41,922 nucleotides of DNA from NCBI GenBank assembly GCA_902794155.1, contig CADBGN010000012.1:1-41922 (forward strand), read 5' to 3'. The first letter of the stretch is position 1, and the number at the start of each line of letters is the position of its first letter. Made by a program: the position numbers and the translations under genes. The notes under the pieces were generated by a model, which saw nothing but the letters and a program-made list of their open reading frames with translations, did not search any database and had not been told where the DNA came from. The DNA is from an uncultured Bacteroidia bacterium. Lineage in GTDB: Bacteria; Bacteroidota; Bacteroidia; Bacteroidales; F082. Positions 16,391 to 24,448 of this stretch are shown piece by piece.

Positions 16391-17560
16391 TCAGTTGTTA
16401 CTATTGGAGTCTAAATTGGCTTTCACCGCTTTGAATCTCTTCTTGGGTTCCTTGGGAATGCTATCGCTGATGTTCTCCATCCCACAGGCATTCATGATCT
16501 TTGCCTTGAGTTCGTTGTTCTGCATCCAGCCGGTGAACTGTTCCGCACCCGGACCGTAGGCAAAGACCAACACCGGCAGGCAGGTATGGCTACCCGTGGA
16601 ATAGTCGAACACGACATTGGTGTATTTGCCTTGCGGATCAGGGAGAGTCAAACCGCCCGTCTCATGGTCGGCAGTGACCACAACCAGAGTGTTGCCCTTC
16701 TCCTTGGCATAGTCCAAAGCCACATTGACAGCATAGTCGAAGTCAAGCATCTCGTCCATCATCCAAGTGGAGTCGTTGCCGTGGCAAGCAAAGTCAATCT
16801 GCGAGCCTTCCACCATGAGGAAGAAGCCGTTCTCGGCATTGTCAAGGGTTTTCAAGGCTATCTTCACGGCACGAGGCAGGAAATCGCCTCGATCGGCAGC
16901 CTTAGGCATGTGGCCGTCGTTGGCCATGACCGCGTATTTCTTGCAGGTGACATCAATATCGGCCAAAGTGTCGTAAACCTTCCAACCTAGTTCGTTCTCC
17001 ATACGTGAAACGAGGTCGACGCTATCCTTGCGTTGGTTGAAGTATTTCATACCGCCACCGATGATCAGGTTGAGATAGGGATTCTCAGCCATCTGCACTG
17101 CGATGTCCTCATATTGCTTGCGATGCGGCACCTTGGCATAAAAAGCGGCAGGCGTGGCGTGCGTGACATAGCTCGTCACAACGATGCCCGTCTCCTTGCC
17201 TTGTCCTGCCAAAGCCTCAAGCACCGTCATCACCGGAATCGTATCCGGATTCATGCCCAGCATGGCATTGTTGGTCTTGTGGTCGCTGGCCAAAGCCGTA
17301 CCAGCTGCAGCCGAATCAGTGATAACGTTGCTGGCTGAATGCGTGTCGACCACGCCGATGTATGGAAACTGATGAAAGGTCATTTCCTCGCCCGAAGCAA
17401 GCATGGCGGCATATACCTGGGGCAGTGCCATACCATCGCCAATCATATAGATGACGTTGAAGGCTTTAGCAGGTTCTTGTGCTTTGGTTTTGTTGTTGCA
17501 AGCCGTCATCATGCCTAAGATGACGAGCGCGAGAAGAGATAGTACGCTTAGTTTTTTCAT
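16391..17560 (-). CDS. Alkaline phosphatase family lipoprotein (PhoA fold)
   Basis: About 389 residues from the ATG at 17560 (an upstream TTG at 17578 is less likely). The signal ends in the lipobox GMMTAC, so it is a lipoprotein. The PhoA-type metal site is visible: MIGDGM with the first metal Asp, the nucleophile Ser in VITDSAAAGTALA, MVEGSQIDFACH, TADHETGG and the GSHT His. It hydrolyses phosphomonoesters in the periplasm to release Pi. The protein is shorter than some homologues but all metal-binding blocks are present. The 5' flank is a heptamer repeat hairpin rather than an obvious promoter. Confidence 0.92.
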   Translation of the reverse strand: MKKLSVLSLLALVILGMMTACNNKTKAQEPAKAFNVIYMIGDGMALPQVYAAMLASGEEMTFHQFPYIGVVDTHSASNVITDSAAAGTALASDHKTNNAMLGMNPDTIPVMTVLEALAGQGKETGIVVTSYVTHATPAAFYAKVPHRKQYEDIAVQMAENPYLNLIIGGGMKYFNQRKDSVDLVSRMENELGWKVYDTLADIDVTCKKYAVMANDGHMPKAADRGDFLPRAVKIALKTLDNAENGFFLMVEGSQIDFACHGNDSTWMMDEMLDFDYAVNVALDYAKEKGNTLVVVTADHETGGLTLPDPQGKYTNVVFDYSTGSHTCLPVLVFAYGPGAEQFTGWMQNNELKAKIMNACGMENISDSIPKEPKKRFKAVKANLDSNSNN

Positions 17561-17578
17561 ATTAGTTTGTTTTTGCAA

Positions 17579-17653
17579 TCAGCTTTCAGCTTTCAGCAAT
17601 CAGCTACAGACTAGCTGATAGCTGATGGCTGATAGCTGATGGCTGATAGCTGA
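17579..17653. repeat. Heptamer-phased inverted repeat (4x TCAGCnn facing 6x GCTGAtr)
   Basis: TCAGC occurs at 17579, 17586, 17593 and 17600, exactly 7 nt apart. After a short spacer its complement GCTGA occurs at 17614, 17621, 17628, 17635, 17642 and 17649, again exactly 7 nt apart. The arms can pair in several registers to form a long hairpin. It fills most of the gap between the transketolase C-half and alkaline phosphatase genes. Confidence 0.85.
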
Positions 17654-17681
17654 CTGCTTTATAATCGTTAATTCTCTTACA

Positions 17682-18635
17682 TTATTGTTTCCTATCAACA
17701 ACTTTTTTCACTGCCTCCACAATGTCGGGCGTGTCGAGATGATAAGCCTTCAGCAGCTCGTCGGGCGTGCCGCTTTGGCCAAACACGTCGTTGACGGCAA
17801 CCATCTCCATCGGGCAAGGCATGTTCAAGGCTAGGACCTGAGCGATGCTGTCGCCAAGGCCGCCATTGCGTTGATGTTCCTCTGCGGTAACCACACAACG
17901 GGTCTTCCCTACCGACTTCAGCACTGCCTCAACATCCAATGGCTTGATGGTATGGATATTGATGAGTTCCGCATTAATACCCATTTCCTTCAGGATTGGA
18001 AGGGCTTGGACGGCTTTCCAAACGAGGTGACCGCATGCGAAGATGGTCACGTCGGTGCCTTCCTGCAGCATCTGAGCCTTGCCAATGACAAACTTGTCGT
18101 CCACAGGGGTGAAATTCGGCACTTTCGGGCGACCGAAACGCAGGTACACGGGGCCTTCGTATTCGGCAGCGGCGATAGTAGCGTTCTTGGTCTGGTTGAA
18201 GTCGCAAGGAACGATGACGGTCATGTTGGGCAACATCTTCATCAAGCCGATGTCTTCAAGGATCTGGTGCGTGGCACCGTCCTCACCTAAGGTGACGCCT
18301 GCATGCGATGCGGCAATCTTCACGTTCTTGTTGGAATAGGCCACGCTTTGACGAATCTGGTCGTAGACACGTCCAGTCGAGAAGGCAGCAAAGGTGCCCG
18401 TGAACGGCACGAAGCCACTCAAAGCCATGCCAGCCGCCATGTTGATCATATTGGCCTCAGCGATGCCCGTCTGGAAGAAACGTTCGGGGAACTCCTTGGC
18501 AAAGTCACCCATCTTCAATGAACCGGTGAGGTCGGCACAGAAAGCCACCACCTTGGGATTGCGGCGACCTGCCTCGAGCAGGCCTTCACCGAACCCCGAT
18601 CTAGTATCTTTGTTGTTTTGAATAGTAAAGTCCAT
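17682..18635 (-). CDS. Transketolase, C-terminal subunit (split transketolase)
   Basis: A 317-residue protein covering the pyrimidine-binding and C-terminal domains of transketolase: SGFGEGLLEAGRR, the FQTGIAEANMINMAAGMAL segment with the activating Glu, HAGVTLGEDGATHQ, then a Rossmann-like C-terminal domain (TIFACGHLVWKAV, TAEEHQRNGGLGDSIAQVL). With the N-terminal subunit encoded just upstream it should form the complete TPP enzyme of the pentose phosphate pathway. Two-gene transketolases are common in bacteria. It starts at the ATG at 18635 and is separated from its partner by 161 bp holding an inverted repeat. Confidence 0.93.
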   Translation of the reverse strand: MDFTIQNNKDTRSGFGEGLLEAGRRNPKVVAFCADLTGSLKMGDFAKEFPERFFQTGIAEANMINMAAGMALSGFVPFTGTFAAFSTGRVYDQIRQSVAYSNKNVKIAASHAGVTLGEDGATHQILEDIGLMKMLPNMTVIVPCDFNQTKNATIAAAEYEGPVYLRFGRPKVPNFTPVDDKFVIGKAQMLQEGTDVTIFACGHLVWKAVQALPILKEMGINAELINIHTIKPLDVEAVLKSVGKTRCVVTAEEHQRNGGLGDSIAQVLALNMPCPMEMVAVNDVFGQSGTPDELLKAYHLDTPDIVEAVKKVVDRKQ

Positions 18636-18680
18636 ATGTGTAAGTTGAATCGTTGATTGTTGAATTGTATATCGGCTGCG

Positions 18681-18793
18681 GCTTTTGGCTACTGGCTTTT
18701 GGCAGCCCCCCTTTGTTCATGAGATTGCAGGTCTGCGCCCGCAATGAGGCTCTGTGGGGGATCTGCCAGAAGCCAAAGGCCAATAGCCAAAAA
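18681..18793. repeat. Heptamer-phased inverted repeat between the two transketolase genes
   Basis: GGC occurs at 18681, 18688, 18695 and 18702 within TTTTGGC/TACTGGC units. The facing arm has GCC at 18766, 18773, 18780 and 18787. Both arms have exact 7-nt phase and are mutually complementary. The 61-nt interior also folds, with a C-run (from about 18706) facing a G-run (about 18757-18761) and ATTGC facing GCAAT. In a co-transcript this would form a large stem between the two subunit genes. Confidence 0.8.
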
Positions 18794-18796
18794 CTC

Positions 18797-19639
18797 TTAA
18801 TAATCTCCTAAAGTTTCCTGTAATTGTGACAATGCATTGGCGGCCTGCTCGTCATTAGGTGCCGAGCCGTGCCATTTGTGCGTGCCCATCATGAAGTCGA
18901 CACCCATGCCCATTTCGGTGTGAGCCAGGATGAGCTGCGGTTTGCCTTGGAAGGCGTTCTCGCGGGCGAATTTCAAGGTGTTCACCACGGCCTGCATGTT
19001 GTTGCCGCTCATTTCAAGCACGTTCCAGCCAAAGGCTTCGTACTTGGCGCGAAGATCGCCGAGGTTGAGCACGTCGTCGGTAGAGCCGTCGATCTGTTTC
19101 TTGTTGTAGTCAACGATGGCGATGAGGTTGTCGACACCTTTGGCTGGGGCATACATGGCGGCCTCCCAGATCTGACCTTCCTCCTGCTCACCATCGCCCA
19201 TGAGGACGAAGACGAGATGCTTGTCACCATTGAGGCGTTTGGCTTGTGCCGCTCCGACGGCAACTGACAGACCTTGACCAAGCGATCCCGAGGCGATGCG
19301 CACGCCAGGCAGTCCCTCAGCCGTGGTGGGGTGACCTTGAAGGCGAGTACCCAGACGACGGAAGGTAGCCAGCTCACTGACAGGGAAATAGCCACGGCGG
19401 GCCAAGATGCTATAGAACATCGGGCTGATGTGGCCGTTGGAGAGGAAAAACATATCCTCGCCATTGCCGTCCATGCGGAAGTTGGCGGGGTCGATTTGCA
19501 TTTGGTCGAAGTAAAGCGCAGTGACGATGTCGGTAGCGCCCAAAGAACCTCCCGGATGTCCCGACTGGCAGCCATGCACCATACGGATGATATCGCGGCG
19601 CACCTGCGAGGCAATCCTTTCTAATTCATTGATAGTCAT
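18797..19639 (-). CDS. Transketolase, N-terminal (TPP-binding) subunit
   Basis: About 280 residues from the ATG at 19639 (MTINELERIASQVRRDI); an upstream GTG or TTG extension has no homology. It carries GHPGGSLGATDIVTALYF, the active-site SNGHISPMFY, ASGSLGQGLSVAVGAA and the TPP motif GDGEQEEGQIWEAAMYA ... NKKQIDG. It supplies the diphosphate-binding half of transketolase in the cytoplasm. A TAGCTTTG promoter box lies 40 nt upstream. It is probably the first gene of an operon running through the C-subunit. Confidence 0.93.
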   Translation of the reverse strand: MTINELERIASQVRRDIIRMVHGCQSGHPGGSLGATDIVTALYFDQMQIDPANFRMDGNGEDMFFLSNGHISPMFYSILARRGYFPVSELATFRRLGTRLQGHPTTAEGLPGVRIASGSLGQGLSVAVGAAQAKRLNGDKHLVFVLMGDGEQEEGQIWEAAMYAPAKGVDNLIAIVDYNKKQIDGSTDDVLNLGDLRAKYEAFGWNVLEMSGNNMQAVVNTLKFARENAFQGKPQLILAHTEMGMGVDFMMGTHKWHGSAPNDEQAANALSQLQETLGDY

Positions 19640-19678
19640 ATTTTTGTTTTTAGATTTTATTGATTCATATTCTGACCG

Positions 19679-19686
19679 CAAAGCTA
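19679..19686 (-). promoter_or_regulatory. Bacteroidota -7 promoter box for the transketolase operon
   Basis: The minus strand reads TAGCTTTG, matching TAnnTTTG, 39 nt upstream of the ATG at 19639. The box lies inside a gap of 56 bp before the end of the next upstream gene. Confidence 0.5.
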
Positions 19687-19695
19687 AGCAAAAAA

Positions 19696-19878
19696 CTATT
19701 CCAAATCACGCTCTTGCACTTTGTTTTTCTTTCGGTCGTAGTCCTTCTTTGTCTTATGCACACGCGAGGGCCTCAAGCTCACTTGCTTGCCGTATTGTTC
19801 AATCTCCTTCTCGCGGTCGGCCTTAAGCAAAGCCTTCACACTGCTGAACTGCTTCTTTTTGGTTTTTCTCTTTTTCAT
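19696..19878 (-). CDS. Small, highly basic conserved-type protein
   Basis: A 60-residue protein starting MKKRKTKKKQFSSVKALLKA, then a helix DREKEIEQYGKQVSLRP and a Lys-rich tail. It resembles small basic proteins of unknown function that I recall from other Bacteroidales. The charge suggests nucleic-acid or ribosome binding, but nothing proves it. A longer start at 19926 is possible; the ATG at 19878 gives the compact form. It lies downstream of the TPM gene on the same strand, separated by two repeat elements. Confidence 0.6.
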   Translation of the reverse strand: MKKRKTKKKQFSSVKALLKADREKEIEQYGKQVSLRPSRVHKTKKDYDRKKNKVQERDLE

Positions 19879-19931
19879 GAATTCAATTATTACAAACTGG
19901 TCTGACACACATGTATGCCTCCACATTTATC

Positions 19932-19975
19932 GGCTGCCACGGTACTTCGACAGGCTCAGTAACCATGTGACAGCC
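19932..19975. repeat. Palindromic repeat with TCGACAGGCTCAG core
   Basis: Nested arms pair outward in: GGCTG with CAGCC, CAC with GTG, GGT with ACC, ACT with AGT, closing a loop that reads TCGACAGGCTC. The core's reverse complement recurs inside the EEP gene at 9875-9887. It is probably a dispersed small repeat; it also lies where the TPM transcript could end. Confidence 0.6.
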
Positions 19976-19993
19976 CTACAACTTTCACCCCCC

Positions 19994-20035
19994 TCTAAAC
20001 CCTCATCTCTAAACTCTAAACACTAAACTCTACAC
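19994..20035. repeat. One-armed heptamer array (TCTAAAC type)
   Basis: Six consecutive 7-mers starting at 19994: TCTAAAC, CCTCATC, TCTAAAC, TCTAAAC, ACTAAAC, TCTACAC. The phase is exactly 7 nt. No complementary arm is seen nearby, unlike the other heptamer elements. It lies directly after the stop of the TPM gene. Confidence 0.75.
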
Positions 20036-20040
20036 TAAAA

Positions 20041-21615
20041 TCACCAACGTCCCGAATGTCCACCGCCACCACTACGGCCGCCGCCAAAGGAACCAGAACG
20101 ATGTGAGGAATGTGAAGAATGGTACGAAGAATGGGAGGAACTTCCACTCGACGAACTGGAAGAGCTACTGCTATAGTGGACGAGTTGCGGTATCACCACC
20201 ATCTTCATAAGGGTCTCGCCACAATGTTGGCATTCGTAGCTCTCCATTTTCTCCCCGGCCTGGTCGTTGGTGGCCTGCTTTAGTGTCTTCGTCTCGGTCT
20301 GCTTCATGGTGTAGGCACCGCATTTCTCGCAAGTGCTGAACTTATCGAATTGGCTGCCATGTTCCTTCACCACCACCACATGACCTTGCAAGCATCGGTA
20401 GGGTTGGAAATCCAAAGCACCCAAGCGGTTTTCCACCACATGGGCCTGGGGTAACCTATATTCAGGATAAACCTCCAAGGTACTATTACATTTCGGGCAA
20501 ACACAAGCGTCAGCGCTCTGCAGCTTTTTCTTGAGAATGACGTAATAAATCCAGCCTAGCCATGGCGCCATCCACATTGCCGCCTTGTTGGCGCCGTGGT
20601 CCAAAGCTGCCTTGTAGACCGACCTCGGACTGATCGTGTTCTTGGAAAGCTTTTTGGCAATCTTGAGCACACGGTGGTTGTGACGGAAACAGACCCATGT
20701 GAGATACAAAAACAAAGTGACCAAAAACACCCAAAAACCTTGACGATTTGTGCTCATGCCAGTGGAAAAAGATGACACGATAACAATTGCAATGAAAATG
20801 ATCAGGAAAACAGACAATCCTATCGTCATGGCACCCAGGCACCCCCTACCATCCCAAGGCGATCCCGTCCAAGAGCTCTTCAATCCATCGACGTAGGTGG
20901 CACCAGCTTCTTCAAAGGCTTTGTGTTCGTCTGAAACAGCAGCTTTGGTTTTGCTTTTGGCCGCCCAAAAGACAAGGCCGCAGAAAGGCAAGACAAGCAA
21001 TAGAAGGCCTAGCGCACCATATATGACAATCTCTTTAAAATCAAGATCGCTGACGCTATCTCCTTCGCCATCTCCTCCTCCAGGCAAGGTCGTCTTCAAT
21101 CCATCGGGAACCTCACCTCCATAGACGGTCACAATGTCGGCCACACCTGCACAGAGTCCGCCTTCGTAGTCGCCAGCCTTGAAAAAAGGCTTGATGGTAT
21201 TGGTAAAAATGCGCTCGCACTTGGCGTCGGTAAGCGTCTCTTCGGCACCATAGCCCGTCTCCGTCTCCAAGGCATGCTGGTCCTCAACAAAGAGCAGCAG
21301 CACACCATTGTTGGTTTCGGCATCGCCTATGCCCCAGTAGTTGAACAGTTCCGTAGCAAAATGCCTAGGATCAGCATCACCGATGGAGGTCAAGGTCACC
21401 ACGAAGACATCAGCTTTGTCTCGAATGGCATTCAAGGCCGTGTTGATGGTCATCTCGACGCTGTCCGACAGGTATCCATCAGGGTCGGAAACATGGATGT
21501 CATTGCCATTCAAACGCGTATTCGGCACGGAGCGCACCGTCCATGCCTCATTCGCCATCGCATTGAAAGCCAATGAAAACAAAACCAAAAATAAGACTAT
21601 TCTCTTCATCCTCAT
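20041..21615 (-). CDS. TPM-domain membrane protein with zinc-ribbon and Ser/Gly-rich tail
   Basis: About 524 residues. A signal peptide (MRMKRIVLFLVLFSLAFNAMA) is followed by a TPM domain at about 30-180 (SDPDGYLSDSVEMTINTAL, NNGVLLLFVEDQH, ETGYGAEETLTDAKCERI). Next come three membrane helices between about 200 and 310, and Cys pairs typical of zinc ribbons: CPKCNSTL, CEKCGAYT, CQHCGETL. The tail is a long Ser run, then His/Ser and Gly-rich, ending GGGHSGRW. TPM proteins are envelope proteins of poorly known function, some linked to photosystem repair in plants. The start is ATG 21615 or 21609; the TTG at 21627 is unlikely. A promoter box lies at 21633-21640. Confidence 0.88.
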   Translation of the reverse strand: MRMKRIVLFLVLFSLAFNAMANEAWTVRSVPNTRLNGNDIHVSDPDGYLSDSVEMTINTALNAIRDKADVFVVTLTSIGDADPRHFATELFNYWGIGDAETNNGVLLLFVEDQHALETETGYGAEETLTDAKCERIFTNTIKPFFKAGDYEGGLCAGVADIVTVYGGEVPDGLKTTLPGGGDGEGDSVSDLDFKEIVIYGALGLLLLVLPFCGLVFWAAKSKTKAAVSDEHKAFEEAGATYVDGLKSSWTGSPWDGRGCLGAMTIGLSVFLIIFIAIVIVSSFSTGMSTNRQGFWVFLVTLFLYLTWVCFRHNHRVLKIAKKLSKNTISPRSVYKAALDHGANKAAMWMAPWLGWIYYVILKKKLQSADACVCPKCNSTLEVYPEYRLPQAHVVENRLGALDFQPYRCLQGHVVVVKEHGSQFDKFSTCEKCGAYTMKQTETKTLKQATNDQAGEKMESYECQHCGETLMKMVVIPQLVHYSSSSSSSSSGSSSHSSYHSSHSSHRSGSFGGGRSGGGGHSGRW

Positions 21616-21632
21616 TTGTGTTATCAACCCTA

Positions 21633-21640
21633 CAAAAGTA
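21633..21640 (-). promoter_or_regulatory. Bacteroidota -7 promoter box for the TPM gene
   Basis: The minus strand reads TACTTTTG, matching TAnnTTTG, 17 nt upstream of the ATG at 21615. The same 8-mer occurs on the plus strand at 21671-21678, forming a divergent promoter pair. Confidence 0.6.
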
Positions 21641-21670
21641 CAAAAAAAGCCATATATCCTCCTTTTTTAT

Positions 21671-21678
21671 TACTTTTG
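21671..21678 (+). promoter_or_regulatory. Bacteroidota -7 promoter box for the TPR gene, followed by a Shine-Dalgarno
   Basis: TACTTTTG matches TAnnTTTG, 26 nt upstream of the ATG at 21705. Between them is AGGAGAGG (21689-21696), one of the few purine-rich ribosome-binding sites in the window, which supports the ATG at 21705. Confidence 0.6.
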
Positions 21679-21704
21679 CAAAAAATTTAGGAGAGGAAAC
21701 ACCC

Positions 21705-23150
21705 ATGTTTGATGACGAAGACTATTATGGGAACTACGACGACGAGATGGAGAAATCCGTCGAGAAGTACGAGGCCATGCTAAAGGGCAACGACTCGGTT
21801 TACTTCGACAGCGAAGAGTTTGAGTACATCATCGACCACTATACCAAGAACAACGAGTTGAAACGCTCGCGGCAGGCCGTGGAGTTGGCCATGTCGCAAC
21901 ACCCTGAAAGCAACAAGCTGAAAATCAAGTATGCCCGACAATACCTTCTGGAAAACGACGCCCAACGCGCCTTCGACATCATGCAACATGTGGAACGGGT
22001 CGACGACGATGACGACCCCGACTATTTCCTCACCTTAGGCTCCTGCCTCGCCGTGTTGGGCAAATCGGAAGAAGCCCTAGAGAACTACTTCAGCGCCCTG
22101 CCCTATTTTGACGAGGACGAAAAGTTCGAACTCTACAATGCCATCGCCTACGAGTACCAGCACATGCGCAAGTATGACCTCGCCCTCGAGTTCTACGACA
22201 AAGCCTTGGCACTCGCCGAAGACAAAGACACCATCTACCACGAGATACGTTGCTGCTACCTCAGCGCCGGCCGCAAGGAAGAAGCCATCGACTATTTCCA
22301 GAAGCTGGTCGACAAAGACCCGTACAACAGCAAGGCTTGGACCAACATCGGCGACGTCTACCGCATGATGGGCCAATACGAAGAGAGTATCGACCCATAC
22401 GAATACGCCCTCAGCATCGATCCCGAAGACCTTTGGACCAACATGCACCTGGCCGACATCTATTACGACTTAGGACGTTACAAGGAAGCCATCGACACCC
22501 TCGAGGAAGCCTTGCGCAACGGCGTGGAAACTTCGATGATCCACACCACCATCGGCGACTGCTACTACCGCCTTAACGACCTGCAAACCGCCGAAGAACA
22601 TTTCAACAAAGCATTGGAAATCAACCCGATGATAGGTTCAGGTTACGCAGGTCTTGGCTACGTCTTCAGCGACCGAGGCCAAAGCCGTAAGGCCATCAAA
22701 TTCTTCGAGAAAGCCCTGGAATACGAGCCTTGGGAAACCGACCACCTCTACTCCATCGCCACCGACTACATGAAGCTGAAAGAATACGACAAGGCCATGG
22801 AATGTCTGCGCAAGATCCAAGAGCAGACGCCCAACGATGCCGATGCCTATTACTATATCGCCGACCTCTACGGACAACAGGACAAAATCGACGAGGCCAT
22901 CAACACCATCAAATTCGGTTTGTTACAAACCGACAACGACTCGTCGTTACTCTATCTCTTGGCATACGCCTACTTCGTGAAAGGCAGCCACAACGAGGGG
23001 TTGGAAGCCTTGGACCAAGCCCTGACCGCCGATTTTGAAGTTTGGCCCGACTTCCTGGAATACGACAAGGAGCTGTTGGCCAACGACGTTGAAATCATGG
23101 AATTGATCGAGCAACACAAAAGCAACCAAACCCCCAACGCAACCGAATAA
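21705..23150 (+). CDS. Tetratricopeptide repeat protein
   Basis: A 481-residue acidic protein made almost wholly of TPR units from about residue 65 to the end (for example LTLGSCLAVLGKSEEALENY, WTNIGDVYRMMGQYEESIDP, GYAGLGYVFSDRGQSRKAI). There is no signal peptide, so it is cytoplasmic and is likely a protein-protein scaffold; partners are unknown. The N terminus (MFDDEDYYGNYDDEMEKSVE) is very acidic. An in-frame upstream start at 21573 exists, but the promoter box and Shine-Dalgarno favour 21705. The next gene follows after 9 bp, suggesting co-transcription. Confidence 0.9.
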   Translation: MFDDEDYYGNYDDEMEKSVEKYEAMLKGNDSVYFDSEEFEYIIDHYTKNNELKRSRQAVELAMSQHPESNKLKIKYARQYLLENDAQRAFDIMQHVERVDDDDDPDYFLTLGSCLAVLGKSEEALENYFSALPYFDEDEKFELYNAIAYEYQHMRKYDLALEFYDKALALAEDKDTIYHEIRCCYLSAGRKEEAIDYFQKLVDKDPYNSKAWTNIGDVYRMMGQYEESIDPYEYALSIDPEDLWTNMHLADIYYDLGRYKEAIDTLEEALRNGVETSMIHTTIGDCYYRLNDLQTAEEHFNKALEINPMIGSGYAGLGYVFSDRGQSRKAIKFFEKALEYEPWETDHLYSIATDYMKLKEYDKAMECLRKIQEQTPNDADAYYYIADLYGQQDKIDEAINTIKFGLLQTDNDSSLLYLLAYAYFVKGSHNEGLEALDQALTADFEVWPDFLEYDKELLANDVEIMELIEQHKSNQTPNATE

Positions 23151-23159
23151 GAATTCACC

Positions 23160-23663
23160 ATGAGCAAATTCCTACAATACCTCATCATCTTTGGAATCGC
23201 GATGGTTCCCATTGTTGAACTTCGTGGCGCCCTTCCCGTCGCCTACGGTTTCTTCTACGACGCCGCCCACCCCTTCACCAGCGTCATCTGGAGTTACCTC
23301 ATCATCGCCATCGGCAACATGGTGCCCGTGCCTTTCATCTTCTTCTTCGCGCGCCGCTTCCTCGAATGGGGCAAGGACAAGAAAGTCATCGGAGGCTTTT
23401 GCCGTTGGTGTCTCAAGAAAGGCGAAAAAGGTGGACAGAAGCTGCAAGCCAAAGCCGGTCGTGGCCTCTATGTGGCCCTTATGCTCTTCGTCGGCATCCC
23501 GCTACCGGGCACCGGAGCTTGGACAGGAACCCTGGCTGCGAGTTTCCTCGACATGGACTTCAAAAAGAGCGTCGTCGCCGTCATCGGTGGCATCGTGTTG
23601 GCCAGCGTCATCATAGGTGTGTTGTGTATCTTAGGGTTTGGCGCTTGGTTTGGGATTGGATAA
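23160..23663 (+). CDS. Small multidrug-export family membrane protein (Sm_multidrug_ex / COG2426 type)
   Basis: A 167-residue integral membrane protein with about four helices. The conserved features are MVPIVELRGALPVAYGF near residues 16-32 (the ELRG-x-P segment), a middle helix GNMVPVPFIFFFARRFLEW, a basic loop and FVGIPLPGTGAWTGTLAASFLDM. These match the COG2426 / Sm_multidrug_ex family, whose name comes from early annotation; transport function is poorly proven. It sits 9 bp after the TPR gene and before aroE, from which it is separated by a small palindrome. Confidence 0.87.
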   Translation: MSKFLQYLIIFGIAMVPIVELRGALPVAYGFFYDAAHPFTSVIWSYLIIAIGNMVPVPFIFFFARRFLEWGKDKKVIGGFCRWCLKKGEKGGQKLQAKAGRGLYVALMLFVGIPLPGTGAWTGTLAASFLDMDFKKSVVAVIGGIVLASVIIGVLCILGFGAWFGIG

Positions 23664-23672
23664 TATTTTTTG

Positions 23673-23692
23673 AGACGCGATAAATCGCGTCT
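23673..23692. repeat. Small GACGCGA palindrome, GTAGAGAY-like family
   Basis: AGACGCGAT (23673-23681) faces ATCGCGTCT (23684-23692), preceded by a T-run and followed by ATACAA. It resembles the hairpins at 11294-11324 and 27699-27727 but with a shorter stem and a degraded left end. It lies between the membrane-protein and aroE genes and could attenuate the transcript. Confidence 0.6.
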
Positions 23693-23704
23693 ATACAAGA
23701 TACT

Positions 23705-24448
23705 ATGAAAAGATACGGACTCATCGGTCATCCATTGAAGCACTCGCAGTCGTGCTTCTACTTCAACAACAAGTTTGAGTACGAAGGTCTGGACTGCCTT
23801 TATCAACATTTCGACCTCAAGTCATTGGACGAGTTGCAAGAGGTGATGGAGAAATACCCCGACCTCTGCGGTTTCAACGTCACCATACCCTATAAGGAAG
23901 CCATCATCCCGATGTTGGACGACATCGATGACGTGGCCAAAGCAGTAGGCGCTGTCAACGTGGTGAAGATCACTGATGGCAAGCTGAAAGGCTACAACAC
24001 CGATGCATTTGGCTTCGAGCAACTGCTCAACCGCGCCATCAACGGCAAGACTATTGGGCACGCGCTGGTTTTGGGAACTGGAGGCGCCTCAAAAGCCGTT
24101 CAGTATGTGCTGAAACAGAAAAGTATCACTTATTCTACCGTCAGCCGGAGCGAAGAAAAAGGCGACTACACCTACGACACGCTGAGCGATGAAGTCCTAC
24201 GTCAAAACCACCTTATCATTAATACAACACCTTTGGGCATGGCACCACAAGTGGATGCTTTTCCCGACCTGCACTATCAAGCCCTAAACGGCAAGCACAT
24301 CCTCATCGACTTGATATACAACCCGAAGGAGACAGCATTCATGGAGTTGGGCAAGACATGGGGAGCGAAGGTGTATAACGGAATGCAGATGTTTGAGGAA
24401 CAAGCGAAGAAAACCTGGGAGATTTTTAATGGCGACTATGGCCTATGA
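23705..24448 (+). CDS. aroE: Shikimate dehydrogenase
   Basis: A 247-residue enzyme that reduces 3-dehydroshikimate to shikimate with NADPH in the aromatic amino acid pathway. Seen: MKRYGLIGHPLKHSQS (substrate-binding Ser), GFNVTIPYK with catalytic K64, AVGAVNVV, GYNTDAFGF with catalytic D100, the nucleotide-binding LGTGGASKAVQYVL, and the C-terminal NGMQMFEEQA. It is slightly shorter than E. coli AroE, as is usual in Bacteroidota. Its last codons (G-D-Y-G-L, stop) lie inside the left arm of an inverted repeat. Shikimate kinase is encoded nearby on the other strand. Confidence 0.95.
   Translation: MKRYGLIGHPLKHSQSCFYFNNKFEYEGLDCLYQHFDLKSLDELQEVMEKYPDLCGFNVTIPYKEAIIPMLDDIDDVAKAVGAVNVVKITDGKLKGYNTDAFGFEQLLNRAINGKTIGHALVLGTGGASKAVQYVLKQKSITYSTVSRSEEKGDYTYDTLSDEVLRQNHLIINTTPLGMAPQVDAFPDLHYQALNGKHILIDLIYNPKETAFMELGKTWGAKVYNGMQMFEEQAKKTWEIFNGDYGL

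Noticed and set aside
17579-17653. CRISPR array
   Set aside because: The units are 7 nt with no unique spacers and no cas gene nearby.
17682-19639. Transketolase broken by a frameshift
   Set aside because: The halves have separate starts and stops and match the well-known two-subunit form; the 161-bp gap is intergenic, not decayed coding sequence.
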